Assembly (NCBI GenBank): GCA_958477465.1
Contig: CAUEFX010000015.1
Coordinates: 1-63,557 of the forward strand
Reading direction: 5' to 3'
From: an uncultured Bacteroides sp.
GTDB lineage: Bacteria; Bacteroidota; Bacteroidia; Bacteroidales; Bacteroidaceae
DNA: 63,557 bases
A program made the translations under genes and the position numbers. Of this stretch, positions 55,433 to 63,557 are shown piece by piece (the first letter of the stretch is position 1; each line of letters starts with the position of its first letter). The notes under the pieces are model-generated. The model saw only the letters and a program-made list of their open reading frames with translations, was not told the origin of the DNA and searched no databases.

Positions 55433-58400
55433 ATGAAAAAACATTTTCTATTATTCTTCCTATTATCATTCCTCTCTTTTTTACAAGTAGAAGCTAATGA
55501 AAATGCTGTTAAAATAGAGGCAACAAACCTTTCTTACGGTTCTGGAACTTCTTATTCTGTCCGTTTTGACGATATGCTCTTAGGAGAGCATGAGGCAGGT
55601 TCTGTGAGTAATGACAGCCGTACACGGGAATTTACAATTTCTGCATGGATAAAAACGACCAAACAACAAGGGCATATTATGGGACTGGTTCAAGCAGAGC
55701 AATGGACTGATGCACCAAGTTTCTGCGTCAGATTTAACGGAGGTAAACTTGAACTTTTTAGTAGAACAAAAAATGATGGTAGTTTTCCTGATGAAAATGC
55801 AATTAAAGATCTGACAGAAGAAACTCTCACTGTTGATGAATGGGCGTTTGTTACCATTGTTATAAGCAATAACAACAACAAAATATCTTTATATAAAAAT
55901 GCTACATTAGTTACCGAAGATGAATTCAAAGGTAATCAAGGGGCCGGTTTATTAGGAGATGCCTCCGTCTTTTTCATCGGAAACCAAGGATTCGAAGGAG
56001 CTGTAAGTGAAATACAACTTTGGAACAAAGTTCTTTCTGCAGAAGAAATCATGAATTCTATGAAACAGAAAGACACTTCTGATAATCTAATTTATCACTA
56101 TTATTTCGACGGAACAGAGACTAACGGTATGTTCCCAAACAAAGGAACTGGAGGAGAATGTAATGCAGAATATTCTAAACTAACGGTTCAAAATCAAGGA
56201 TGGTACACTTCCGTATCAGCAACTGCAACGACTCCAACTTTTGTAGAAGGACGTACCGCTACAATTGTAAACTATACAGTAACATTACCCACAGAAATTA
56301 GCAACGGAACACTCACAGTCATGAAAGGAGAAACTCCACTAACTATCGGTGAAAATATTATTGAAGAAGGTGCTACATTGACTATTACAGCTACCCCAGC
56401 AGAAGGGTATGTGCTGGATTATTTGAAAATAAATGGTGAATCATTAACAGAAAACACCTATACAGTAACTGAGAATGCTATTATTACAGTTGCTTTTATT
56501 AAAAAACAAGAAGAAGCTACATCCAAAGCAATACATGTTCCAGCCAACAATGGTAATACCAAATATCAATTCCGTTTTGATGACATTGTATTAGGAGAAC
56601 ATGTAAATGGGACCAATAACAAATGGGAAAATGGAGCTGTTGTAAATAAAGGAGACAATCGTGCCCGTAATTTCACAATGTCAGTGTGGATAAAACCATT
56701 AAATACAAACACAGGAGAATTATTCGGACATGCACAGTCACCTTACTATGGCGCACAAGGAACTTTTGGAGTGAGCATAAATAATAGTAATCAATTAGTT
56801 TTGAAAGCCAGAGCTTGGATAAATGAAGGACAATGTGATGGAATCAGTGATCTATCTACTACCGGGAATTTAGAAATTGGTCAATGGGCATTCTTAACTG
56901 TTGCAGTTGACGACGATGCACGTGAAATCAAATTATATAAGAATGGAGAACTAATCGCAACAGGAGACTTATCACAAACCGGTAATGGAACAGAGGCTCA
57001 TGGTATAGGGTTACTTCAAGACGAATGCGTGTTCTTTGCTGGTAATGGAGGGGCATCTTGTGACGTAGATGAAGTACAAATATGGAATAAAACACTTAGT
57101 GCCGCCGAAATTGCCGCCTCAATGGAAGGGTATGTAAATGCACCGGAAAATTTAATTGCATTTTACAAATTTGACGAGAATTCAATTGAAAACATGCCAA
57201 ATCAAGGTACAGGAGTTGCATGCAATGCAGAATTAGTTTCCGGAACAACCAATTACCAAGGTTCTCCTTATTGGGCATACGTATACACTTCCACCCCTAT
57301 TCAAGCAACATTAGTTGACGGTCATATTCTTCCCAAATTCGTTGTTAATTATGTATCAGAGACCGATCATGGTTCATTCGTTATCAAAAATGGAGATAAC
57401 ATTATCACTTCAGGTAGCAAAGTCCCGCAATATACAACATTGACAGTTGAAGCAACTCCTATAGAAGGATACCAAGTAAAAAGTATTAAAGTTAATAATA
57501 CAGAAATCGAAGGAAATACATTTGTTTTGAATGAAGAAGCTACCGTTACAGTTGAATTTTCCAACAAGTTGACTATTAACTATACTGTTTCAGGAATGGG
57601 AAGCTTCAGCGTAATAGATGAGAATAATCCAGAAAACCCATTCAATAATGGAGACGAATTTGAAAGAAACACATCTATCAAGATGGTGATGACTGCAGGT
57701 GAAGGCTATGAAATATTTAGTTTTACCGTTAATGGAGAAGAACAAAAAGAATCTATAAATACTGCTGGAGTATATACGATAGCCAATTGCCAAACTGATT
57801 TAGACATTAATGTGGTGTTCGCTAAAAAACAGTTCAATGTGACATTCAGTTCTAATGATTTCGGCACATTAGTTGTTAAAAAGGGCAGTACAGTTATTGA
57901 AAGTAATGCATTGGTAGAGTATCAAACAGAATTAACAATTACTGTCAAACCTGCAGGTCAAGCAAGCCTAACAACATTTACGATCAACGGGATTGATAAA
58001 CTCGATGAGATAAAAAACACACTAACAATGAATATTACGGTAACTGAAAAGTTAGATATAAGAGCTGAATTCTTTATTCCTAACCGTGCAATAACATGTA
58101 ATATTACAGGTAATGGTTCTGTACAAATCACAGATGACAAAAATAACATCTATGAAAATGGAGTGGCTTCTATCCCTAATGGTGCAAACATAATTTTAAC
58201 ATTTATTCCAGAAACAGGTTATCAATTAGACGATTTCACTTTCGAAGGAGAGTCACTATTTGAAGATGTTATTGATAATAAATATGATTTCACAAATATA
58301 GATGACAATTATACTTTCGATGTAATCTTTACTAAAATTACATCTATCTACGATACTTCTGCCGAGCCTATTAGTGTTCGTTACAAATCGGGTACGCTGT

Positions 58401-58573
58401 ATGTTGACGAAATGAACGTAGGTGACAGACTCGACATCTACAATATTACCGGAAGTTATATCAGAACGTCAGTAATAGCCAAGACAGACGTTTCAGATCT
58501 GCCCAACGGTTGCTATTTGGTAAAAGTATCTATTGGAAATGTAGTTAAAACTGTGAAGTTTATCAAAAGATAG
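55433..58573 (+). CDS. Secreted non-catalytic protein with two LamG modules and InlB-type repeats
   Basis: 1046 residues from the ATG at 55433; the frame opens 24 bp earlier with a TTG. After a signal peptide come LamG 1 (about 40-216), an InlB-B-type repeat (about 280-360), LamG 2 (about 370-576), four further InlB-like beta repeats (about 633-970) and a Por/T9SS-like tail (about 978-1046). Each LamG has the strand pair AFFTIV/AFLTVA and a VDEVQIWNK-type segment. No catalytic motif was seen; its likely role is glycan binding or adhesion on the cell surface. Its last 165 residues are a close duplicate of the GH84 C-terminus. Confidence 0.8.
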   Translation: MKKHFLLFFLLSFLSFLQVEANENAVKIEATNLSYGSGTSYSVRFDDMLLGEHEAGSVSNDSRTREFTISAWIKTTKQQGHIMGLVQAEQWTDAPSFCVRFNGGKLELFSRTKNDGSFPDENAIKDLTEETLTVDEWAFVTIVISNNNNKISLYKNATLVTEDEFKGNQGAGLLGDASVFFIGNQGFEGAVSEIQLWNKVLSAEEIMNSMKQKDTSDNLIYHYYFDGTETNGMFPNKGTGGECNAEYSKLTVQNQGWYTSVSATATTPTFVEGRTATIVNYTVTLPTEISNGTLTVMKGETPLTIGENIIEEGATLTITATPAEGYVLDYLKINGESLTENTYTVTENAIITVAFIKKQEEATSKAIHVPANNGNTKYQFRFDDIVLGEHVNGTNNKWENGAVVNKGDNRARNFTMSVWIKPLNTNTGELFGHAQSPYYGAQGTFGVSINNSNQLVLKARAWINEGQCDGISDLSTTGNLEIGQWAFLTVAVDDDAREIKLYKNGELIATGDLSQTGNGTEAHGIGLLQDECVFFAGNGGASCDVDEVQIWNKTLSAAEIAASMEGYVNAPENLIAFYKFDENSIENMPNQGTGVACNAELVSGTTNYQGSPYWAYVYTSTPIQATLVDGHILPKFVVNYVSETDHGSFVIKNGDNIITSGSKVPQYTTLTVEATPIEGYQVKSIKVNNTEIEGNTFVLNEEATVTVEFSNKLTINYTVSGMGSFSVIDENNPENPFNNGDEFERNTSIKMVMTAGEGYEIFSFTVNGEEQKESINTAGVYTIANCQTDLDINVVFAKKQFNVTFSSNDFGTLVVKKGSTVIESNALVEYQTELTITVKPAGQASLTTFTINGIDKLDEIKNTLTMNITVTEKLDIRAEFFIPNRAITCNITGNGSVQITDDKNNIYENGVASIPNGANIILTFIPETGYQLDDFTFEGESLFEDVIDNKYDFTNIDDNYTFDVIFTKITSIYDTSAEPISVRYKSGTLYVDEMNVGDRLDIYNITGSYIRTSVIAKTDVSDLPNGCYLVKVSIGNVVKTVKFIKR

Positions 58574-58608
58574 CCCCTATCACAATTTAATATCTTAACA
58601 CGTAAAAC

Positions 58609-58650
58609 AAGGCTGTGCCAAAGTATGTTTAGCTTTGACACAGCCTTTTT
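58609..58650 (+). terminator. Terminator before the GH84 gene
   Basis: A 15-bp stem with one mismatch (AAGGCTGTGCCAAAG at 58609-58623, CTTTGACACAGCCTT at 58633-58647) followed by T. It lies between the LamG/InlB gene and the GH84 start at 58673, and shows that the in-frame ATG at 58625 lies inside the stem-loop. Its arm resembles the GTGTCAAAAC ends of the repeat family. Confidence 0.85.
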
Positions 58651-58672
58651 AAATAAAAACAGCCTCAAAAAA

Positions 58673-61600
58673 ATGAAAAACATCCTTCTATTTACTCTAT
58701 TGTTAGGTTGCATGATCCTACATGCGCAAACATATCATGTGTATCCTGTTCCTCAAAAAGTAACAATGAACGGAAATACCATAAAAATAACCCCAAATGT
58801 AAATATCGTCAAAGAAACTGGTATTAATGAGATTACCGTAAAGCGCATTCAAGAAGTATTAGCCAATGCCAGCATCAGTTTCACTATCAGTAACACGCTT
58901 AGCGATGACCAAACCAATGTCCTTATCGGTAATTATGGTTCTAAAGAGATAGTCGATAACTATGCGACAAATTATTCTTTGCCAAGAGATGTCTTTGCCA
59001 CAGCAAGCAATAAATACGATCCTCACCTATTGCAAATAAACAACAACCATGCCCAAGGAGATATAATCATATTGGGTGATAATACCGGATCGGCTTATTA
59101 TGGTATGGCTACTCTGGAACAAATATTAGAACAAACTGACGGAAACAAGCTGCAAACCGCCACTTTCGAAGATTATGCCCACACACAATACCGCGGAATT
59201 GTAGAAGGATTTTATGGGCATCCGTATAGTACAGAAAGCCGGCTTAACTTACTGGACTATTGCAAACGATACAAAATGAATATGTTTGTATATGGCCCGA
59301 AAGCCGATCCTTACCATGCCGGCAAATGGCGCGAAGATTACCCGACAACCATAACCGATCAGGAACGCCACATGGGACTGATCACGCAAGACGACCTGCG
59401 CGAACTGGCAAGTAAAGCAAAAGCCTGCAATGTAGCTTTTATATGGTCGATCCACCCGGCACTCGAAGGAGGAGGAATAAACTTCAACAATCTGGATCCG
59501 GGAGTAGAAGCTATCATGGAAAAATTCGATCACTTGTACAAATTAGGCATACGGCATTTCGGCGTATCCATCGACGACATGAGCGGTCACCCATACAACC
59601 AGTCTGATCTTGCAGATAAAGCCCAAATCAAATTATATGAAAAATTCAATAAGACCGGAGTAGCAGAGGAAGACAAAGTAGGACCGCTTTTATTCGTCCC
59701 GACACAATATGCACTAAACTACGGTACCTCTACCCTCTCCTCTTTCAAGAATATTCATAAAGATGTACTGGTAGCCTTTACGGGATATGACTGCTTTTCC
59801 AATATCCGAGGAAGTGCCTGCGACCGTATGGCCGATCTGATAGGGCGTAATCCCATCATGTGGTGGAACAATCCGGTAAACGATGATTATGACGAATTCC
59901 TCTACATGCACGGTCTCACTGCACGTTGGACTATCGAAGATAAAACTCCGATCTCATCGTTACAAGGGTTGGTTCTAAATCCGATGAATCAAGGGCAGGC
60001 CTCAAAGATAGCGTTATTCAGTTCGGCTGATTATGCATGGAATCCGGCTAAATTCGATGAGACAGCCAGTTGGGAAGCATCTCTTTCTTCTATCGTAACC
60101 GAACCTGAGTTAACCGAAGCTCTCAAAACATTTATCGGTGTAATGAGTGCATATACCACTCATGATACAAGAACACCGGAAGGCGAAAAATTCTCATCGC
60201 TCTACACGGCCTTTCAATCGGCATATTCCAAAGAGAATATCCCCGATGCGACACAACTTTTAAATGAAATGGAAAAAGCCAATGAAGCTTGCAAGGTACT
60301 CCAAACATTAAAGAGCAGTGAAAATAAAGAATATAATTTATTCTATGAAGACATTAAGTGCTGGCTGGCAAAAGTAGAATCGATGACGGACATCGTCGTC
60401 AAGTCACTCTCTCTGATGAAAAATCAATCCGATCTTTCTTCATGGACCGATTTTGCCATAGCCCAAGCCAATGCCCAAAAGATACATACAGATCCGAAAT
60501 TCCAACTGAGTGTACTCGAAGGGAAAGGGACAAGTTCTTACGAACAATTTAAAGAGGTACAACCCACCCCAAAATACCTGGACTCATTTATTGATTTCCT
60601 TGCCGGTAAACTAAGTGATCACGCTCCTCTACTTCCGGAGAGATCACGGGAGATGGAAGTGATCACCAACATAAAAAATTTGCCCGTAGTCAATATTCAA
60701 ACGGAAGAGAATGTAACCAAACTATCCGGACTCAATTCCGTCACACTGAAGCCGGGGGAATATACCGGTATCTATTTCAATGCTATCAAGGAAGTTACCA
60801 CCGGAACGTTACCGGCATCCCTCACCGATAATCTTTCAACTGAATACTCCATCAATGGAAAAGAGTGGACCGGCTTTATACCGACAGAGGAATCAACCGA
60901 GCAAATGGCGTATTTCCGCATTATGAACAGCAGTAATTCCGACCAATCCATTCCAATAAATGAAATTTCATTCAGAATGCCCGCTTCTGAAAATTCAGCT
61001 CCTGTAGAAGCCACTACTAACATGGGGACTTACCAAACTTATAGTATAAAAAATGTGATAGACGGCAATTACTCCACCAAATTTTGGAGTAATAGTGCAC
61101 AAAAAGCTGGAGATTACATTCAATTGGATTTTGGAGTATCCGCTGCCCGTTTTGACATAACCCTGCATTTTGCCGATGGAGACACTCCTACCGGAGAAGC
61201 TCTTATCCAGCTATCCGACAATGCTCAAGATTGGACTACCGTGAAATCATTCACAGCTTCTGCCATATCCAATAATATGTATACTTGCAATGCCGGTGGA
61301 AAATCGGCAAGATACGTACGTTTGTATCTTAAATCGATAAACGGTGGTAATTGGTTCCAGTTGATGGAGTTTGAAGTAACAGGTTCACGCATCACTCCTG
61401 TTGCAGAAGACAATGAAGGAAATCCGATCACTCTGTTGGACGATCGCAGCTTGGCAGCCGGTTATCAGGCTCAAGATGCCGGATATGTGATCTATCGCTT
61501 CATCGAGAACATCTCTATCGATGAAATCCAAATTTTCCATAACAGCACATTTGTACCCACAGCAGACAAACCGACTATAACCGTGTGTGCCAATGGAAAA

Positions 61601-63259
61601 TGGATCAACAAAGGTGAACTGGATGCTGCATGTACTTCTATCCAAGTGGCTGACCTGCAAAATATTTCCCAACTGAAAATTACTTGGAACAAGGATAATA
61701 TCCCTGTCCTTTACGAAATAATGCCGGTAGAAAATCTTTTTATAGAAGAAAATAAAGCGATTACAATTCCACAGACAAGTGGAACAAGCGGTTATCGCCT
61801 GCAAGTACCGGAAACCATTCTGGGTGATCGTTCCGGAAGTGAAACGGACCGTACGGGAAAATCATTCACTCTTGCATCGTGGATAAATATGGATAAATTC
61901 ACCAATGAAAGCAAAAATAAAGGCAACGTCATCATGGGACACGGACCGCAAGAACACATGAACTATAACGGAAGCCTCATCCTTAGTTCTACAGAAAGCG
62001 GAGAGCTGAAAGTGATAGCCGGCGCATCCAACAAGATCGATCAAACGCTCTCCTCCCGTATTGATCTGGACACATGGACTTATCTGACTCTTATTTATGA
62101 CAACGACACTCACAAAGTCAGTGTATATAAAAATGGTATATCAGCCGGTGAAGAGATACAATTGAGCAGGGAGTTGGACCTTTTTCCGGACAATCCATGT
62201 ATCTTTTTCGTTGGTGGTATGGGGTTCTCCGGGCTTTGCGATGAGCTTCAATTTTTCAATAAAGCCTTGTCGGCTGCGGAAGTTCAACAAGCTTACCAAG
62301 CCCCTCAAGACATACCTAACCTAACGGCGTGGTACACTTTCAACAGCATTGACGGTAACAGTGAGGGAGCATTTCTTAATAAAGCGACTGCTTCCGGCAA
62401 AACAGATGAAGAAGCCGTTTTCTTTAAATACACAGGAACAAAATCTTCGGACGGTGGTTTAATAAGCGGTAGCGTTACAGAAACAGTGCCGACATTGACC
62501 GATGGCCGTATTCCAACGGCAGTGTTCCATACCGTTACAGTGCCGGCTGAAGTGGCCAACGGGACACTGACGGTCATGAACGGAAACATTCCGCTCATTG
62601 CCGGAGAAAATCAAATTGAGGAAGGTACTGTATTGACCATTACAGCAATCCCTGCTAAAGGATATCAATTAAAAAGCATCAGAATAAATGGTGTCGAAAT
62701 CAAAGGCAATACCTTTATTATTGAAAAAGAATCTACTATTACGGTTGAATTTACTCAAGACACCACCGCCAAACGGAGTATTACTTGCAACATTACCGGC
62801 AACGGTACTGTAAAAATCACAGATGACGAAAACAATGTATATGAAAACGGCATCGCTTCTATCTTGGACGAGACCAAAATCACCTTAACTTTCATCCCGG
62901 AAACAGGCTATGAGCTCAATGATTTCATATTCGACGGAGATTCAATGTTTGATGATTTAACCGACAAGCAATTCATTTTTATTGTTGATGAAGATTATAT
63001 TTTTGATGTCATTTTCAGTAAGATCACTTCTGAACGAGACACTCCGGAAGAAGTTGTAAGTATTCGCTATGAATCAGGAGCACTGTACGTACAGGGAATG
63101 AATACCGGTGACAGACTCGACATTTATGACATTGCCGGCAACAATGTCAGGACATCGGGCATGTTCCAAACGGACGTTACTGATCTGACAGACGGTTATT
63201 ATCTGGTGAGAGTCTCTCTCGGGAATACAGTCAAGACTGTCAAGTTTATCAAAAGATAA
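58673..63259 (+). CDS. GH84 beta-N-acetylglucosaminidase with CBM32, LamG, InlB repeats and Por-type C-terminal domain
   Basis: 1528 residues from the ATG at 58673, which gives a signal peptide (MKNILLFTLLLGCMILHAQ); an earlier ATG is inside a terminator hairpin. A GH20b-like N-terminal domain (about 20-155) precedes the GH84 barrel (about 170-470), with RGIVEGFYGHPYS and the catalytic Asp pair in SIDDMSG (D301, D302). It removes terminal beta-GlcNAc by a substrate-assisted mechanism. Then come a helical part (about 490-690), F5/8/CBM32 (about 780-904), LamG (about 1032-1212), two InlB-type repeats (about 1275-1455) and a Por-like tail (about 1459-1528). Its 5' catalytic part has visibly higher G/C than the preceding genes. 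Confidence 0.9.
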   Translation: MKNILLFTLLLGCMILHAQTYHVYPVPQKVTMNGNTIKITPNVNIVKETGINEITVKRIQEVLANASISFTISNTLSDDQTNVLIGNYGSKEIVDNYATNYSLPRDVFATASNKYDPHLLQINNNHAQGDIIILGDNTGSAYYGMATLEQILEQTDGNKLQTATFEDYAHTQYRGIVEGFYGHPYSTESRLNLLDYCKRYKMNMFVYGPKADPYHAGKWREDYPTTITDQERHMGLITQDDLRELASKAKACNVAFIWSIHPALEGGGINFNNLDPGVEAIMEKFDHLYKLGIRHFGVSIDDMSGHPYNQSDLADKAQIKLYEKFNKTGVAEEDKVGPLLFVPTQYALNYGTSTLSSFKNIHKDVLVAFTGYDCFSNIRGSACDRMADLIGRNPIMWWNNPVNDDYDEFLYMHGLTARWTIEDKTPISSLQGLVLNPMNQGQASKIALFSSADYAWNPAKFDETASWEASLSSIVTEPELTEALKTFIGVMSAYTTHDTRTPEGEKFSSLYTAFQSAYSKENIPDATQLLNEMEKANEACKVLQTLKSSENKEYNLFYEDIKCWLAKVESMTDIVVKSLSLMKNQSDLSSWTDFAIAQANAQKIHTDPKFQLSVLEGKGTSSYEQFKEVQPTPKYLDSFIDFLAGKLSDHAPLLPERSREMEVITNIKNLPVVNIQTEENVTKLSGLNSVTLKPGEYTGIYFNAIKEVTTGTLPASLTDNLSTEYSINGKEWTGFIPTEESTEQMAYFRIMNSSNSDQSIPINEISFRMPASENSAPVEATTNMGTYQTYSIKNVIDGNYSTKFWSNSAQKAGDYIQLDFGVSAARFDITLHFADGDTPTGEALIQLSDNAQDWTTVKSFTASAISNNMYTCNAGGKSARYVRLYLKSINGGNWFQLMEFEVTGSRITPVAEDNEGNPITLLDDRSLAAGYQAQDAGYVIYRFIENISIDEIQIFHNSTFVPTADKPTITVCANGKWINKGELDAACTSIQVADLQNISQLKITWNKDNIPVLYEIMPVENLFIEENKAITIPQTSGTSGYRLQVPETILGDRSGSETDRTGKSFTLASWINMDKFTNESKNKGNVIMGHGPQEHMNYNGSLILSSTESGELKVIAGASNKIDQTLSSRIDLDTWTYLTLIYDNDTHKVSVYKNGISAGEEIQLSRELDLFPDNPCIFFVGGMGFSGLCDELQFFNKALSAAEVQQAYQAPQDIPNLTAWYTFNSIDGNSEGAFLNKATASGKTDEEAVFFKYTGTKSSDGGLISGSVTETVPTLTDGRIPTAVFHTVTVPAEVANGTLTVMNGNIPLIAGENQIEEGTVLTITAIPAKGYQLKSIRINGVEIKGNTFIIEKESTITVEFTQDTTAKRSITCNITGNGTVKITDDENNVYENGIASILDETKITLTFIPETGYELNDFIFDGDSMFDDLTDKQFIFIVDEDYIFDVIFSKITSERDTPEEVVSIRYESGALYVQGMNTGDRLDIYDIAGNNVRTSGMFQTDVTDLTDGYYLVRVSLGNTVKTVKFIKR

Positions 63260-63336
63260 AGCTAAACGAGGTGAGGCATTTTGATTTTTATAGGGTTTCT
63301 TTTTAGAACCAGTGAGAACAATCCAAGAAAAAAAGA

Positions 63337-63438
63337 ATGTGTCAAAACTAAAAAGCCCTCTCCGAAAAGTTGACATTTGTAACTACTAAACTTTAAAGAG
63401 CCGTATAAAACTCTGTTTTGAGTAATGATACGGCTCTT
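63337..63438. repeat. Partial, divergent copy of the MITE-like element
   Basis: AATGTGTCAAAACTAAAA followed by GAAAAGTT and the hairpin AAGAGCCGTAT (63396-63406)/ATACGGCTCTT (63428-63438) aligns with the inverse complement of the element at 34414-34595. The inner GTTTTGAGTAATGAT is almost identical. The far inverted repeat is not found. It ends PUL B, 78 bp after the GH84 stop, and probably terminates it. Confidence 0.65.
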
Positions 63439-63557
63439 CCTCTTATCTTTTAAAGATGTCCAATTTCAATTTAGGAGTCCATCTTTGGTTAAACACTTTT
63501 AATACAAAGTTACTACAAAAAAGTGAAATGCGGAAGAATATGGTAATGGATTTGATT
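63439..63557. other. Right edge, no gene visible
   Basis: 119 bp with no coding potential that can be judged. A minus-strand -7-like box TAACTTTG (plus-strand CAAAGTTA, 63505-63512) faces the repeat element; no -33 element is clear. Confidence 0.4.

Noticed and set aside
44243..58573. Recent horizontal transfer of PUL B
   Set aside because: The region is visibly more A/T-rich, but there is no integrase, tRNA junction or direct repeat at its borders, so composition alone was judged insufficient.
58673..60100. GH20 identity for the last enzyme
   Set aside because: Only the N-terminal helper domain is GH20b-like; the barrel has the EGFYGHPYS and SIDDMSG motifs of GH84.

Overview
The window comes from a gut Bacteroides (B. 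thetaiotaomicron/ovatus type). It carries two SusC/SusD polysaccharide utilization loci (PULs), lipoprotein signal peptides on most secreted enzymes, promoters with the Bacteroides -7 box TAnnTTTG, and a typical Bacteroides housekeeping block (guaA, mscL, gapdh, dcp, comEB-type dCMP deaminase, ctpA). No tRNA, rRNA, CRISPR array or complete insertion sequence was seen.

Layout. (1) 1-2205, minus: the start of a glycosyltransferase gene and a glycogen debranching enzyme. (2) 2580-3278, plus: rhomboid protease with an acidic tail, followed by a nucleotidyltransferase remnant. (3) 3630-29896, minus: PUL A, with GH43, two GH92 alpha-mannosidases, SusC, SusD, a DUF3823 lipoprotein, GH3, GxGYxYP+CBM6+ricin, a CBM-repeat protein, a second GH3, GH51 and a second GxGYxYP protein. 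A strong minus-strand terminator at 10764-10813 splits the cluster. (4) 30141-32708, plus and divergent: a large single-pass membrane regulator with a periplasmic LamG/kelch-like sensor and a cytoplasmic winged-helix domain. (5) 32849-44121: housekeeping genes. (6) 44243-63259, plus: PUL B, with an ECF sigma factor, FecR anti-sigma factor, STN-type SusC, SusD, GH85 endo-beta-N-acetylglucosaminidase, a non-catalytic LamG/InlB-repeat protein and a GH84 beta-N-acetylglucosaminidase.

How they work together. PUL A looks like a system for a mannose-rich glycan that also carries pentoses (alpha-mannosidases, arabinofuranosidase, beta-xylosidase/glucosidase types). PUL B looks like an N-glycan/GlcNAc system. 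A shared theme of glycoprotein glycans is possible but is inference.

The most interesting signals are regulatory. The promoters of GH43 and of the GH92-SusCD operon share an identical architecture: a -7 box 27 bp from the ATG, then exactly 10 bp, then a tandem array of RTTAAY hexamers with 12, 11, 11... bp period. This is what an OmpR/SARP-type winged helix would bind, and such a domain is encoded by the adjacent regulator. Separately, a 30-bp element (25/30 identical) lies 43-48 bp before fecR and before the LamG gene, and is a candidate promoter for the PUL B ECF sigma factor. Five secreted proteins end in Por/T9SS-like C-terminal domains. A small family of hairpin/MITE-like repeats brackets the gene blocks.
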